From the NCBI GenBank assembly GCA_963712465.1, contig CAVQHY010000003.1, positions 32,952 through 96,951 of the forward strand: 64,000 nucleotides of DNA. Reading direction: 5' to 3'. How positions within the stretch are numbered: position 1 is the stretch's first letter; each line of letters begins with the position of its first letter. Source of the stretch: CAVQHY01 sp963712465. GTDB lineage: Bacteria > Actinomycetota > Thermoleophilia > Gaiellales > Gaiellaceae. Position numbers and translations under genes: made by a program. Positions 52,938-63,757 of the stretch are shown piece after piece. The notes below the pieces were generated by a model. The model saw only the letters and a list, made by a program, of their open reading frames with translations, was not told where the DNA came from and ran no database searches.

Positions 52938-53749
52938 GACGTCGTGTGATCGCAGCAGTGCTCCTGGCGGCCGTCGGAGCCGCGTTCGTCACTGTTGCCC
53001 GGGGCGGTCCAGCGGCGGCGCCGACGATCACGCCTGGCTGGCTGACGGTCGCGCTGTCGATGCCGAGCCCTGGTTTCCAGGTCGGTTCGGTCAAGGGCCG
53101 ACAGGTCGTGCTCGCGAAGGGATTCGAGGTCGACCTGGCCAAGGCGCTCGCCCGCAAGCTCGGGCTCCAGCACGTCGCGTTCGTCAACGAGCGGAGGTTC
53201 GCCAACCTCTACGCCGCAGGCGCCAAGCCCTGGGACGTCGGGATCGCCGAGATCACGATCACGCCCGCCCGGGCGCAGAACGTCGACTTCTCGGCGCCGT
53301 ACCTGAGCGTGGACGCAGGGGTGCTTCTGCGCCGAGAGCTACCCTCGGCGCCACGCTCGCTCGCTGACCTGCGGGGTCTCAAGCTCTGCACCCAGCGGGG
53401 GACGACGGGCGTCGACGTGATCGACGACGTGATCGAGCCGACCAGGAAACCCGCACTCCTGACGACGGTGGATCTGCTGCTCCAGCGGGTTCAGACGGGC
53501 GCGTGCGACGCGGCCGTGTTCGATTTGCCGATCCTCGCGACGCTCCGGGCTCAGGTGCCGGACCGCTACGGGCCGATTGCGGGGCGTATCGTTACGGGCG
53601 AGCAGTACGGAGTCGTGATGCAGAAGGGAAGCGCGCTCAAGCCGCTCGTCGACGATGCGATCAACGAGCTCCTCGCGGGGCCGATCGTCGATCGGCTCGA
53701 GAAGAAGTGGCTCCTCATCGACCCGGGCGATGTCCCCGTCCTCCGCTAG
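52934..53749 (+). CDS. Extracellular solute-binding protein (family 3, amino-acid type)
   Basis: 271 residues: short signal peptide (MRRRVIAAVLLAAVGAAFVTVARG), then the family 3 fold with VVLAKGFEVDLAKALARKLGLQ, NLYAAGAKPWDVGIAEITITPARAQNVDFSAPY and a C-terminal DRLEKKWL. It binds a small ligand, probably an amino acid. No lipobox, permease or ATPase is adjacent, so a transport or signalling partner must be elsewhere. Coupled to the upstream transpeptidase gene by an ATGA overlap. Confidence 0.85.
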   Translation: MRRRVIAAVLLAAVGAAFVTVARGGPAAAPTITPGWLTVALSMPSPGFQVGSVKGRQVVLAKGFEVDLAKALARKLGLQHVAFVNERRFANLYAAGAKPWDVGIAEITITPARAQNVDFSAPYLSVDAGVLLRRELPSAPRSLADLRGLKLCTQRGTTGVDVIDDVIEPTRKPALLTTVDLLLQRVQTGACDAAVFDLPILATLRAQVPDRYGPIAGRIVTGEQYGVVMQKGSALKPLVDDAINELLAGPIVDRLEKKWLLIDPGDVPVLR

Positions 53750-54451
53750 GTGAGCACCGACGTGCTCGCCGGTCGCCTGATCGCCGTCGCGGGAGCCGGT
53801 GGCAGTCTCGGGCCGGCTGTGGTGGAGCGCCTGTCGGCCGCGGGGGCCCGGCTCGCCCTCGCGGGGCGCGATCCCGCGAAGCTCGAGGCGCTCGCCCCGA
53901 CTGCCGACGTGCAGAGCGTCGATTTGCTCGACGAGGCAGCGGCTCGGAGTTGGGCGAACGGCATCGTCGAGCGGCACGGCAGCGTCGACGGGCTCGTCCA
54001 TCTCGTCGGTGGCTGGCGCGGCGGCACTCCGATCGACGAGGCTCCGCTGGAGGACTGGGACTGGCTTCAGAGCATGCTCGTCAAGACGCTTCAGCACGTC
54101 ACTCAGGCGTTCGCCGGCCACCTCGTCGCGAGCGGTCGCGGACGCTTCGTCATCGTCGGCTCGGGCCAGGCCCAGGCGCCGACGAGCGGGAACGCCGCCT
54201 ACGCTGCCGCGAAGGCGGCTGCCGAGGCGTGGACGCTCGCGCTCGCCGATCGCTTCAGGGGGACGGGGGCGACCGCGAACGTCGTCGTGGTCGGCGCGAT
54301 CGTGACCGAGGCGATGCGGGTGGAGAGCCCGGACAAGAGCTTCGCGACGTTTACGCCGGCCGAGGAGATCGCCGAGGCGATCGCGTACCTGTGCTCCGAC
54401 GCAGCCGCCTCGATGAACGGCCAGCGACTCGTCCTGCGCGGCGCCGCGTAG
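53750..54451 (+). CDS. Short-chain dehydrogenase/reductase (SDR)
   Basis: 233 residues. NAD(P) site AGAGGSLGPAVVERL at the start, Ser in IVGSGQ, and the Tyr-x3-Lys pair in AAYAAAKAAAE, so a classical SDR catalytic set. The first Gly motif lacks the usual TGxxxGIG form (GAGGSLG). Substrate unknown. The GTG start lies immediately after the TAG of the solute-binding gene, indicating co-transcription with it. A terminator-like inverted repeat follows. Confidence 0.85.
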   Translation: MSTDVLAGRLIAVAGAGGSLGPAVVERLSAAGARLALAGRDPAKLEALAPTADVQSVDLLDEAAARSWANGIVERHGSVDGLVHLVGGWRGGTPIDEAPLEDWDWLQSMLVKTLQHVTQAFAGHLVASGRGRFVIVGSGQAQAPTSGNAAYAAAKAAAEAWTLALADRFRGTGATANVVVVGAIVTEAMRVESPDKSFATFTPAEEIAEAIAYLCSDAAASMNGQRLVLRGAA

Positions 54452-54491
54452 CGACCCGCGCCTTCGAGCGACGCGGACTTCGTGACCAGCC

Positions 54492-54518
54492 GGCACAAGG
54501 GGTCTGACCCCTTGTGCC
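54492..54518. terminator. Perfect inverted repeat between convergent SDR genes
   Basis: GGCACAAGGGGT (54492-54503) and ACCCCTTGTGCC (54507-54518) form a 12-bp perfect stem with a 3-base loop between two convergent genes. It can act as a bidirectional terminator. The GGGGTCTGACCCC core is a common palindromic repeat type in high-GC bacteria (from memory, not tested here). Confidence 0.7.
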
Positions 54519-54562
54519 TATGTGTAACGATCTCCGCCTGATCCGGGCGGGAGCCGGTCGGC

Positions 54563-55279
54563 CTAGAGGTTCCAGCCTCCGGCGACCTCGAGTACCTGGC
54601 CGGTGAGATAGGCGGACTCGGGCGAGACGAAGAACAACACCGCCTCGCTCACCTCATCGATCCGACCCACCCGGCCGGCTGGGATCTCGCTTTTCGGCTG
54701 GCCGACCGAGTTCTCGATCACCCCGGGCGAGACGACGTTCGCGGTGATCCCGTTTCGTGCCTCCGCCCTGGCGATCGCCTTGGTGAGCAGGACCACGCCG
54801 GTCTTCGCCAGCGCGTAGGCGGTCAGGCTCGGACGCGCGACGAGATTCTGGGCGCCGGCGTAGCCGAGGTTCACGATCCGGCCGCCACCGGCAGAGCGCA
54901 TGAGCGGCAGAGCCGTCCGGCAGGTCGCGAACGTCGCGCTCAGGTTCGAGGCGATCACGTCGTTCCACTCCCCGAGCTCGAGCTCGGGGAGCGGCTTGAA
55001 CACGTAGTTGCCGACGTTGTTCACGAGCACATCGAGCCGGCCGAGCCGGGAATGAGCCTCGCCGACGAGCTCCCCCGCCCGCTCCAGGTCGGTGACGTCG
55101 CCGTCGACGATGATCGCCCGGACGCCGAGCGCCTCGATCGCGCGACCGGTCGCCTCGGCCTCCCCTCGGGAGCGCCGGTAGTGCACCGCGACGTCGTAGC
55201 CGGCGCCTGCCAGCGCGAGCGCGATGCCGCGCCCGATCCCGGCGCTCGAGCCGGTGACGAGCGCCGCCCCGGTGCTCAT
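54563..55279 (-). CDS. Short-chain dehydrogenase/reductase (3-oxoacyl-ACP reductase-like)
   Basis: 238 residues: TGSSAGIGRGIALALAGAG (TGxxxGIG NAD(P) site), VNNVGNYVF, catalytic Tyr/Lys in TAYALAKTGVVLLTKA, and the C-terminal LTGQVLEVAGGWNL. The usual catalytic Ser position is read as Leu-Gly-Tyr-Ala (VNLGYAGAQN), so the Ser may be missing. It resembles FabG/glucose-dehydrogenase-type SDRs. ATG overlaps the stop of the upstream CDP-alcohol transferase gene (ATGA), suggesting they work in one lipid-related operon. Confidence 0.85.
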   Translation of the reverse strand: MSTGAALVTGSSAGIGRGIALALAGAGYDVAVHYRRSRGEAEATGRAIEALGVRAIIVDGDVTDLERAGELVGEAHSRLGRLDVLVNNVGNYVFKPLPELELGEWNDVIASNLSATFATCRTALPLMRSAGGGRIVNLGYAGAQNLVARPSLTAYALAKTGVVLLTKAIARAEARNGITANVVSPGVIENSVGQPKSEIPAGRVGRIDEVSEAVLFFVSPESAYLTGQVLEVAGGWNL

Positions 55280-56127
55280 TCCGCCCCTTCGACGACACGG
55301 CGCGCGAGCCGCTCGCGCCGAAGCTGAAGAAGCGGAAGCGTGAGGAGACAGCCGACCGGCATCCACATGTACGCCTCCGGAACATCGGCAATGAGGCACA
55401 CCGCAAGCGTCAGCAGCTGCGTGGAGAGGCCGTAGTTGGCGACGACGGCGATCACCAGTCGATCGTTGTAGGCGAGCCGCGCCCGGGCGCGACGCTGCGA
55501 GTCGAGGCAGCCCGCGAGAACGCGCTCGAGCCTCCGGTCCGACAGACGGCGCAGGAGCCTGTCCTGCGGCCCGAAGACCAGCTCGTAGGTACGCCTGAGC
55601 GCAGCGAGCGTTCGCGAGCCGCGGTCATGCGCTCGCGGAGCGTCACGTGTCTCCTCGCCTCGCTCGCGCCTGTAGAGGTACTCGAGGTTGTAGTCCACGC
55701 TCAGAACGATCGTCAGCGAGGCGAGTCCCACCAGGGCGAGCCATGGCCTCCCGGTCGCGTGGGCGAGCGCGGCGAAGAGTGCGACGTTGACGATCGCGTC
55801 GAGCTCCGTGTCGAGATAGCGGCCGACCTCCGAGACGCGGCCGGACAGGCGCGCGAGCTGACCATCGGCGTTGTCGAGCACGGTCTTCGCGAGCACGAGC
55901 GCGGCGGCCCAGGTCAGCTGCCCGGCGGCGAGAAGCGCGGCCGCGACGAGCCCGATCGTCGCATGCACGACGACGACCGATGTCGGCGGCACCCGCAGGG
56001 GCAGGAGGGCCAGGACGAGGACATGTGCGACCGGGCGGAAGACGTACTCGCACGCGAGCTCGGCGCCCCGGCGCTGCTTGCGCGAGCGTCCGAGCGAGGA
56101 GACCGCGTCTGCCGTGGGAGATGGCAT
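55276..56127 (-). CDS. CDP-alcohol phosphatidyltransferase family protein
   Basis: 283-residue membrane protein with about six hydrophobic stretches. The catalytic motif D-G-x2-A-R-x8-G-x3-D-x3-D is intact as DGQLARLSGRVSEVGRYLD followed by TELD. It transfers a phospho-alcohol from CDP-alcohol to an acceptor in phospholipid or inositol-lipid synthesis. A basic insertion (about 160-230) separates the second half. Product class unknown. Followed by an SDR in the same operon. Confidence 0.87.
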   Translation of the reverse strand: MPSPTADAVSSLGRSRKQRRGAELACEYVFRPVAHVLVLALLPLRVPPTSVVVVHATIGLVAAALLAAGQLTWAAALVLAKTVLDNADGQLARLSGRVSEVGRYLDTELDAIVNVALFAALAHATGRPWLALVGLASLTIVLSVDYNLEYLYRRERGEETRDAPRAHDRGSRTLAALRRTYELVFGPQDRLLRRLSDRRLERVLAGCLDSQRRARARLAYNDRLVIAVVANYGLSTQLLTLAVCLIADVPEAYMWMPVGCLLTLPLLQLRRERLARRVVEGAE

Positions 56128-56154
56128 GGCCGTCCGCCGATCCTACTCATGCGC

Positions 56155-56160
56155 GATACT
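56155..56160 (+). promoter_or_regulatory. Predicted -10 element of the pterin dehydratase gene
   Basis: GATACT ends six bases before the GTG at 56167 and favours this start over an ATG 18 bases upstream. The divergent start at 56127 is 39 bp away. Confidence 0.42.
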
Positions 56161-56166
56161 GCCGCC

Positions 56167-56409
56167 GTGACGGTGCCGGACGGGTGGGCGGAGGAAGCAG
56201 GGGCCCTGGAGCGCACGTTCACGTTCCCGGACTTCGCGGAGGCTCTCGCGTTCGTGAACCGCATCGGCGAGCTCGCGGAGGCCGAGAACCACCATCCGGA
56301 CGTCGAGCTCGGCTGGGGACGCGTCAAGCTCCGCTGGTCGACGCACTCGGTGGGGGGGATCACCGACCGCGACCGTGAGCTCGCGGGCCGGTCGGCAGGG
56401 CTGGCCTGA
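56167..56409 (+). CDS. 4a-hydroxytetrahydrobiopterin dehydratase (pterin-4a-carbinolamine dehydratase)
   Basis: 80 residues of the DCoH/PCD fold. The catalytic core is AENHHPDVELGWGRVKLRWSTHS followed by VGGITDRD, with the conserved His pair. It recycles tetrahydrobiopterin or acts in pterin-cofactor repair; no aromatic-amino-acid hydroxylase is in the window. The stop overlaps the start of the M23-like gene (TGATG). Confidence 0.88.
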   Translation: MTVPDGWAEEAGALERTFTFPDFAEALAFVNRIGELAEAENHHPDVELGWGRVKLRWSTHSVGGITDRDRELAGRSAGLA

Positions 56410-57386
56410 TGGCCGTGCGCGGCGAGCTCGGCTTCGTCCAGACCTACGACGACGATTTCGTCGGCTGGCCGCTCGCGCCCCAGAAGCAGGGTCACGGCGT
56501 CTACGGGACGTTCCTCAACCCGACGACGGCGTGGCCGTCGGGAATGCCCGGCCCGAATGTCGGCTACCACGCGGCGATCGACATCCCCGTCAACGACGCG
56601 AACGGCCCGCGGCCCGTGCTGGCAATCGAGGGTGGCCGGGTTCGGGAGGCCCACCACTCGGTGCAGATCACGCCGCTCAAGGTGCAGGTCAACTCGGGTG
56701 TCGTCGGCATCGGACACTTCCGCTATGCGCACTGCGTGCCGAGCGTCTCGGTCGGCGACGTCGTCGCACCCGGCGACGTGATCGGGCACTCGGTGCCCGG
56801 CTGGTGGCACATCCACATCGAGGAGCTCGCCTGGGTGCGCGGCGAACGGATTCTCCTCAACCCTCTCCGCCCGGGAGGAAAGCTCCGGCCGATCGCCGAC
56901 GGCGGCAAGCCGTTCATCCAGGCGATGCGGATCTACCCGAAGTCAGCCGAGACGAGCCCGTCGCCAAAGGCGATTCCCCTCAACGCGGTGCGCGGCGTCG
57001 TCGTCCCGGTCGCCCTCGCGATGGACGCGTTCCCGCTCAAGGACTGGCCGAAGTCACCCGTTGTGCCGCTCCATGTCTACCGCGCGTCGATCGAGCTTCG
57101 GCGCGCGGGCGTTCTCGTCCAGCAGCGGAGGTTGTTCCAGCTCGACCGCACTCCGGGGCCGACGTGGCGGCACTTCTTCCGCCCGCTCACGCGCCGGAGC
57201 GCCCCGGTCGCCGTCTGCGTGGTCAAGAAGCCCAACGACTGCGCCGGCCGCTTCTGGATCCGGCTCTGGGAACAGGGCTGGGACACACGAACGGCGGCGA
57301 ACGGAAAGTACGCGCTCACGCTGACCGTCGAGGACTCGGTCGGCAAGACGGCGCAGCGCACGCTCGAGTTTCGCGTCGCGAACTGA
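56409..57386 (+). CDS. M23/LytM-like domain protein without signal peptide, copy A
   Basis: 325 residues. The N-terminal half has the M23 zinc site: GYHAAIDIPV (H-x3-D) and WHIHIEEL (H-x-H), with VLAIEGGRVREA and GDVIGHSVPG between. The C-terminal ~130 residues look like a beta-sandwich (YALTLTVEDSVGKTAQRTLEF). The start (MAVRGELGFVQTYDDDF) is not a signal peptide, unusual for a peptidoglycan-type peptidase. It is a paralogue of the convergent next gene; the two stops are one base apart. Co-translated with the pterin dehydratase upstream. Confidence 0.75.
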   Translation: MAVRGELGFVQTYDDDFVGWPLAPQKQGHGVYGTFLNPTTAWPSGMPGPNVGYHAAIDIPVNDANGPRPVLAIEGGRVREAHHSVQITPLKVQVNSGVVGIGHFRYAHCVPSVSVGDVVAPGDVIGHSVPGWWHIHIEELAWVRGERILLNPLRPGGKLRPIADGGKPFIQAMRIYPKSAETSPSPKAIPLNAVRGVVVPVALAMDAFPLKDWPKSPVVPLHVYRASIELRRAGVLVQQRRLFQLDRTPGPTWRHFFRPLTRRSAPVAVCVVKKPNDCAGRFWIRLWEQGWDTRTAANGKYALTLTVEDSVGKTAQRTLEFRVAN

Positions 57387-57387
57387 C

Positions 57388-58401
57388 TTAGTTTCGGATC
57401 GTCACGTCGACCGAGCCGGACGCGAGGTTGCCCGCGACGTCCCAGGCGGTGATCGTGATCCGGTAGCCGCCGTTCGCGAGCAGCGTGGTGTCCCAGAAAG
57501 CGCCGACGGGGCTGGCGAAGAGACGGAACCAGTACTCGCCGCGACCCGAGCTCTGGCGCTTCATGGTCGTCGACGCCTTCAGGTTCTGCTTCGCGCCGGG
57601 CGCATAGTGGCGCTCGAGAGGAACGAGAGCCGTGTTCCCGGCGCCGAGCACCTTGTCGGCGCGGAAGACATCGCGCTCGACGACCTTCTGGCCGTTCGCG
57701 AGCCGGACGACCTTGACGCGGACGCGTGTGGGATGGTGCCTGGACTCGAGAATCGGCACCTGGCGAAACCAGCCGCGAAACGACTGCGGGTCCTCGATGC
57801 GGACGCGAACGTCGACGAGCGAGCGGAGCCTCTTCGGATCGACGGGGAACCCGCTCGCCGGAAAGACGGCCCGGCCGAGCGACGTCGTCCAGGGTGACTC
57901 GGACAGGGCGGGCGTCATGAAGCGGATCTCGCGAATCGCCGGAGGGGCCGTGTCCACGTACGGGTGGATCTTGCCCGCGCGCTCGAGCGGATTGACGGGA
58001 ACGCCCTTGAAGCGATCGGCGGTCGGGAATCGCCACTCGGTGATGTGGACGTGCCACTCGCCCGTGAACGTCCAGCCGATCATCTGGCCGGGCCGTACCT
58101 TGTCCCCGAGCGCCACGACCGGGTCGACATGTCCATACCCGAAGTGGCCGATGCGGACGATGCCCTCCTGGCCGGCCTTCTTCGGCTTGATCACACGCCA
58201 GACCTCGCCGCCCTCGAGCGCGTAGACGCGGTGCGAGCGCCCGGCCGGCGCCCCGCTCTCGGGCTGGTCGTCGCGAACCGAGACGTCGACGCCGTTGTGG
58301 TAGTTGTGGTTCACGCGCGGATCGAGAAACGAGCCGCGCACCGGGTGCTGCTTCGTGCGCGGGGCGACGGGCCAGCCGCGGTAGTCGTCGGCGTACCTCA
58401 C
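57388..58401 (-). CDS. M23/LytM-like domain protein without signal peptide, copy B
   Basis: 337 residues, paralogue of copy A in opposite orientation: RYADDYRGWPVAP parallels TYDDDFVGWPLAP, HNGVDVSV (H-x3-D) and WHVHITEW (H-x-H) give the same zinc ligands, and the C-terminal part ends in a beta-rich GGYRITITAWDVAGNLASG. No signal peptide is seen here either. GTG start at 58401. The conserved zinc ligands argue for retained activity on an intracellular or otherwise exported substrate. Confidence 0.75.
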   Translation of the reverse strand: MRYADDYRGWPVAPRTKQHPVRGSFLDPRVNHNYHNGVDVSVRDDQPESGAPAGRSHRVYALEGGEVWRVIKPKKAGQEGIVRIGHFGYGHVDPVVALGDKVRPGQMIGWTFTGEWHVHITEWRFPTADRFKGVPVNPLERAGKIHPYVDTAPPAIREIRFMTPALSESPWTTSLGRAVFPASGFPVDPKRLRSLVDVRVRIEDPQSFRGWFRQVPILESRHHPTRVRVKVVRLANGQKVVERDVFRADKVLGAGNTALVPLERHYAPGAKQNLKASTTMKRQSSGRGEYWFRLFASPVGAFWDTTLLANGGYRITITAWDVAGNLASGSVDVTIRN

Positions 58402-58781
58402 GGGGCCATCTTGGCACCGTCCGCGAGCAGGCGCCAGCGGCGCTTCGGATCACGCCGGCGTTTCGAGCGGAGAAGTTGCGGCGCCTCGGCTGCCTATCCA
58501 CAGCCAGAGGCCCGGTCGGCGGCGAGCGGGCGTCAGCCGCGCTCGACGGGAGCGCTTCGCTCGAGGGCGAGACGTTCCGCGTGGAGAAAGCGGACGGTCC
58601 GGGTCCCGGCCGCGAGGGTAATCGACCACGTGAGGATCGAGATGCGGTGATGGGCCTCTCCGCCGACGAATGCGCACTCGAGAGATCACCTCGATCCTTC
58701 TCGCCCTCCGCGGTCGGGCCGTTGCTCCGAACGGCTCTTGACCGGGTACGGTGCAGCTGTCAGCGACTCTGGGAGGTCACG
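58402..58781. other. Intergenic region without a supported gene
   Basis: 380 bp between divergent genes. It holds no reading frame I can support. A TACGGT at 58746-58751 lies ahead of the small DUF1059 gene, and a GGGAGG ribosome binding site at 58771-58776 precedes its ATG. Confidence 0.5.
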
Positions 58782-58937
58782 ATGAAGGTCGTTCACTGCC
58801 CATGCGGCACGAATGTCGAAGGTGAGACCGACGACCAGCTCGTCGAGAACGTCGAGGCGCACGTTGCCTCCGACCATCCGGACATGGTCGGCAAGTACTC
58901 CAGAGAGCAGATCCTGGAGATGGCGCACGAACACTGA
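58782..58937 (+). CDS. DUF1059 family small protein
   Basis: 51 residues: MKVVHCPCGTNVEGETDDQL, then ENVEAHVASDHPDM and a short helix ending MAHEH. The CxC pair with a later HxxxDH is the DUF1059 pattern and may bind a metal. Function unknown. It has a clear ribosome binding site (GGGAGG, five bases before the ATG), in contrast to the leaderless genes elsewhere. Confidence 0.82.
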   Translation: MKVVHCPCGTNVEGETDDQLVENVEAHVASDHPDMVGKYSREQILEMAHEH

Positions 58938-59120
58938 GAACGAAACGGAGCCGCCCGGTCCCGCAAAGACCGCGTGACCGGCGCAGGAGCCTTCGGCCTT
59001 GAGGATCAGCGGCGGACCGCTTTCCGGCGGGACGGCGGTCAGGCGGCCGTGTACCGGAGCTCGCAGCGGCGACGAGCAAGCGCACGACCCGGACCCATTG
59101 CCTTTCCGGACAGGTCCGCA

Positions 59121-59144
59121 ATACTGAACTCAATGGTTCAGTAT
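59121..59144 (+). promoter_or_regulatory. Predicted ArsR-family operator spanning the -10 and start codon
   Basis: Perfect 9-base arms ATACTGAAC (59121-59129) and GTTCAGTAT (59136-59144) flank the 6-base centre TCAATG, which contains the ATG of the ArsR gene itself (59133). The first arm also overlaps a -10-like AATACT that ends seven bases before the ATG. A dimer bound here would block RNA polymerase, giving autorepression. Confidence 0.7.
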
Positions 59145-59444
59145 CCTACGACCGTCGACCTCGCCTTTGCGGCCCTCGCCGACCCGACCCGCCGTGCCGT
59201 GCTCGAACGGCTCGGCGGCGGCAGCGCGACGATCAGCGAGCTCGCCGAGCCCTTCGGCATGTCGCTGACCGGGATGAAGAAGCACATCCGGCTGCTCGAG
59301 GAGGCGAACCTCGTCGCCACGGAGAAGGTCGGCCGTGCCCGCAGATGCACGCTTGTGCCCTATGCCTTCGAGGGCATCAGCACGTGGCTGCAGCGGCTCG
59401 ACCGCTTCGCGCAGGTCGTCCAGCGCACGAAAGGAGCACGATGA
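59133..59444 (+). CDS. ArsR/SmtB-family winged-helix regulator
   Basis: 103 residues with a single winged-helix domain: LAFAALADPTRRAVLERLGGG, then ISELAEPFGMSLTGMKKHIRLLEEANLVATEKVGRARRC. There are no obvious metal-ligating cysteines, which fits the SRPBCC-linked branch that senses other signals. The stop overlaps the next gene (ATGA). Its own start codon lies inside a palindrome, so autoregulation is likely. Cassette order is regulator, SRPBCC protein, UvrA-like ATPase. Confidence 0.88.
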   Translation: MVQYPTTVDLAFAALADPTRRAVLERLGGGSATISELAEPFGMSLTGMKKHIRLLEEANLVATEKVGRARRCTLVPYAFEGISTWLQRLDRFAQVVQRTKGAR

Positions 59445-59862
59445 GCACCACCGTCACCACCCCGAACGAGCTCGAGATCCGCGTCGAGCGGATCTTCGAC
59501 GCCCCACGCACGCACGTCTACTCCGTCTGGACGGATCCGGAGCTGATCCCCGAATGGTGGGGCGACGGTACCGTCGTCGAGGAGATGGACGTCCGTCCCG
59601 GCGGCACCTACCGGTTCCGCACCGCGTTCGGCGTCGTCGAGGGCGAGTTACGCGAGGTCGAGCCGCCCGCGCGCCTCGTGCAGACGTTCCAGAACCATCT
59701 GCAGACGCTCGAGTTCGAGGATCTCGGCGAGCAGACGAAGCTGACCCAGACGATGCGCTTCGAGACGACCGAGCAGCGAGACACCACCATGCAGTACGGC
59801 GTCGAGGAGGGCGCGAAGGCGGGCTTCGCGAGCATCGATGCGCTGCTGGAGAAGATCGCAGC

Positions 59863-59866
<4 letters not shown>
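59441..59866 (+). CDS. SRPBCC/AHSA1-family protein
   Basis: 141 residues of the START-like ligand-binding fold: IRVERIFDAPRTHVYSVWTDPELIPEWWG, the usual AHSA1/CalC beginning, then VRPGGTYRFRT and QTMRFETTEQRD. These proteins bind hydrophobic ligands or sequester drugs; the target is unknown. Ribosome binding site AAGGAG ahead of the ATG. The stop overlaps the UvrA-like gene (GTGA). Confidence 0.88.
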
Positions 59867-62250
<2,384 letters not shown>

Positions 62251-62312
62251 CCGAGGCCCTCGCGGACACCGTGAGACGAGTTCACTCATCTGTTTCGGTC
62301 GGGGCTCGGAGC

Positions 62313-62448
62313 TTGCCGAGCACGGGTCGGGCTACACATCACCGGCGCGACCGACCCCGGCTGGAACGACGACGACTTCGAGCAACTCGATTACGTGCCG
62401 CGCAGCGCATTCGAGGCCGTCGAGACGGGCCCGATCGTCCGCCCCTGA
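62313..62448 (+). pseudogene. Probable C-terminal gene remnant of unknown family
   Basis: One frame ending in TGA at 62446-62448 reads as protein-like: VGLHITGATDPGWNDDDF, then QLDYVPRSAFEAVETGPIV. It has no start codon or good upstream frame, so it looks like the last ~40 residues of a decayed gene. I cannot name the family. The start coordinate is approximate. The remaining sequence to 62659 shows nothing else I can support. Confidence 0.35.
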
Positions 62449-62659
62449 GGCGGCGCGTGGCGCGCGGTTGGAGAAGGCGCCGGAGCGCCAGATTCGGTTT
62501 CACTGCGGGATAACAGATGACGCGGCGCGCGCGCATACGTACACGAACCGTGAGGCATTCTGCATCGATGATGCATCTGTGTCTCGCTGGATATCCGGGC
62601 CAGGTAGTCGCTGTACCGCGCTCTAACTTGACCTACTAAGCACGTAGAGAAGGCGAACA

Positions 62660-62682
62660 GGTCCAAATGGTAGATTTGGACC
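62660..62682. promoter_or_regulatory. Inverted repeat upstream of the Fic gene (possible operator)
   Basis: GGTCCAAAT and ATTTGGACC form perfect 9-base arms around GGTAG, ending 31 bp before the Fic ATG. It sits in an AT-richer stretch and could be an operator or part of a terminator. No T-run follows. Confidence 0.5.
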
Positions 62683-62713
62683 GACATCATGCTCCCGCGT
62701 GGAGGTAGGTCGA

Positions 62714-63712
62714 ATGTCTCCTAGAGGTCGTGGCCGCCCGAGCCGCGAGGAGGTTCTACGCACTCTTGATCGGGCAGTCGATGACCTTCGCAGCGTCGGG
62801 GGGTTGCCGCTGCCGGTAGAGGCGGATGCGATCTGGGAGGGAATCTGGTACGAGGAGGCGCATCACTCGACGGCGATCGAGGGCAATACGCTCGTTCTCA
62901 AGGAGGTCGAGCGACTCCTCCGCGAAGGGAAGGCCGTCGGCAGCAAGGAGCTCGCTGAGTACCTCGAAGTCGAGGGCTACGCGAAAGCGGCGCAGTGGGT
63001 GTACGCACAGGCGGTCGAGCAATCTCACGACTGGTCGGCCGGAGAGCGGATCAACCTGACCGAGTTGCGCCAGATCCACCGGCTCGTCGTCGAGCCGGCG
63101 TGGCTGCACTCGCCGCCTGAGGGCCTGGACCAGCGCGAAGGCCCCGGCTCGTTCCGTCAGCACGACATCCGTCCGTTCACCGGCGGGATGACACCGCCGC
63201 CGTTCCCGGAGGTGCCGGCGCTTGCCACCGACTGGCTGGGCGACGCCAGTCGAGGGCCGGCCAACGGTCAGCATCCGATGGTGTTCGTGGCGGACATCCA
63301 CGCCCGGTTTGAGCGGATCCATCCCTTCCGCGACGGGAACGGGAGGGTCGGCCGCCTGGCGACGAACCTCCTGCTTGTCCGGCACGGATATCCGCCTGCG
63401 GTCATCTACAAGCGCGATCGGACGCGGTACCTGAACGCGCTCAGAAGGGCGGATCGAGGCGACGCGGGGCCGCTCGCCGAGATCTTTGCGCGGGCGGTCA
63501 CCGACGGCATCTACCGCTTCCTGCTTCCGGGTCTGGCGGGGCCGCATCGACTCGTCCCGCTCCGGTCGCTGGCCGACTCCGAGCTCTCGGGCAACGCACT
63601 CGCCGTCGCGGCCAAGCGCGGTCGGCTACGTGCCGTTCGCCGGACGGATCAGTGGTACTCGACGAGGCAGTGGATCCAGGACTACAAGGACAGCCGTTAC
63701 AAGCGTGCGTGA
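62714..63712 (+). CDS. Fic-domain protein (probable AMPylase, class II)
   Basis: 332 residues. The Fic catalytic motif HPFRDGNGRVGR begins at residue 203; the inhibitory motif S-x3-E-G (STAIEG, residues 52-57) is in the N-terminal part, as in class II Fic proteins, so activity should be self-restrained. Residues 270-332 may include a winged-helix-like tail. Fic enzymes transfer AMP (or other groups) to target proteins. The ATG at 62714 has GGAGGTAGG five bases upstream. It lies beside an integrase remnant and a tRNA, so recent transfer is likely. Confidence 0.9.
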   Translation: MSPRGRGRPSREEVLRTLDRAVDDLRSVGGLPLPVEADAIWEGIWYEEAHHSTAIEGNTLVLKEVERLLREGKAVGSKELAEYLEVEGYAKAAQWVYAQAVEQSHDWSAGERINLTELRQIHRLVVEPAWLHSPPEGLDQREGPGSFRQHDIRPFTGGMTPPPFPEVPALATDWLGDASRGPANGQHPMVFVADIHARFERIHPFRDGNGRVGRLATNLLLVRHGYPPAVIYKRDRTRYLNALRRADRGDAGPLAEIFARAVTDGIYRFLLPGLAGPHRLVPLRSLADSELSGNALAVAAKRGRLRAVRRTDQWYSTRQWIQDYKDSRYKRA

Positions 63713-63757
63713 ATTCGACCCACTCGAGCGTTGCGAAAATCGAACAGGTCAACTTCG

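Noticed and set aside
58402..58781. Small coding frames in the gap before the DUF1059 gene
   Set aside because: No frame has a plausible start, motif or composition; most are extensions of shadows of the M23-like gene.
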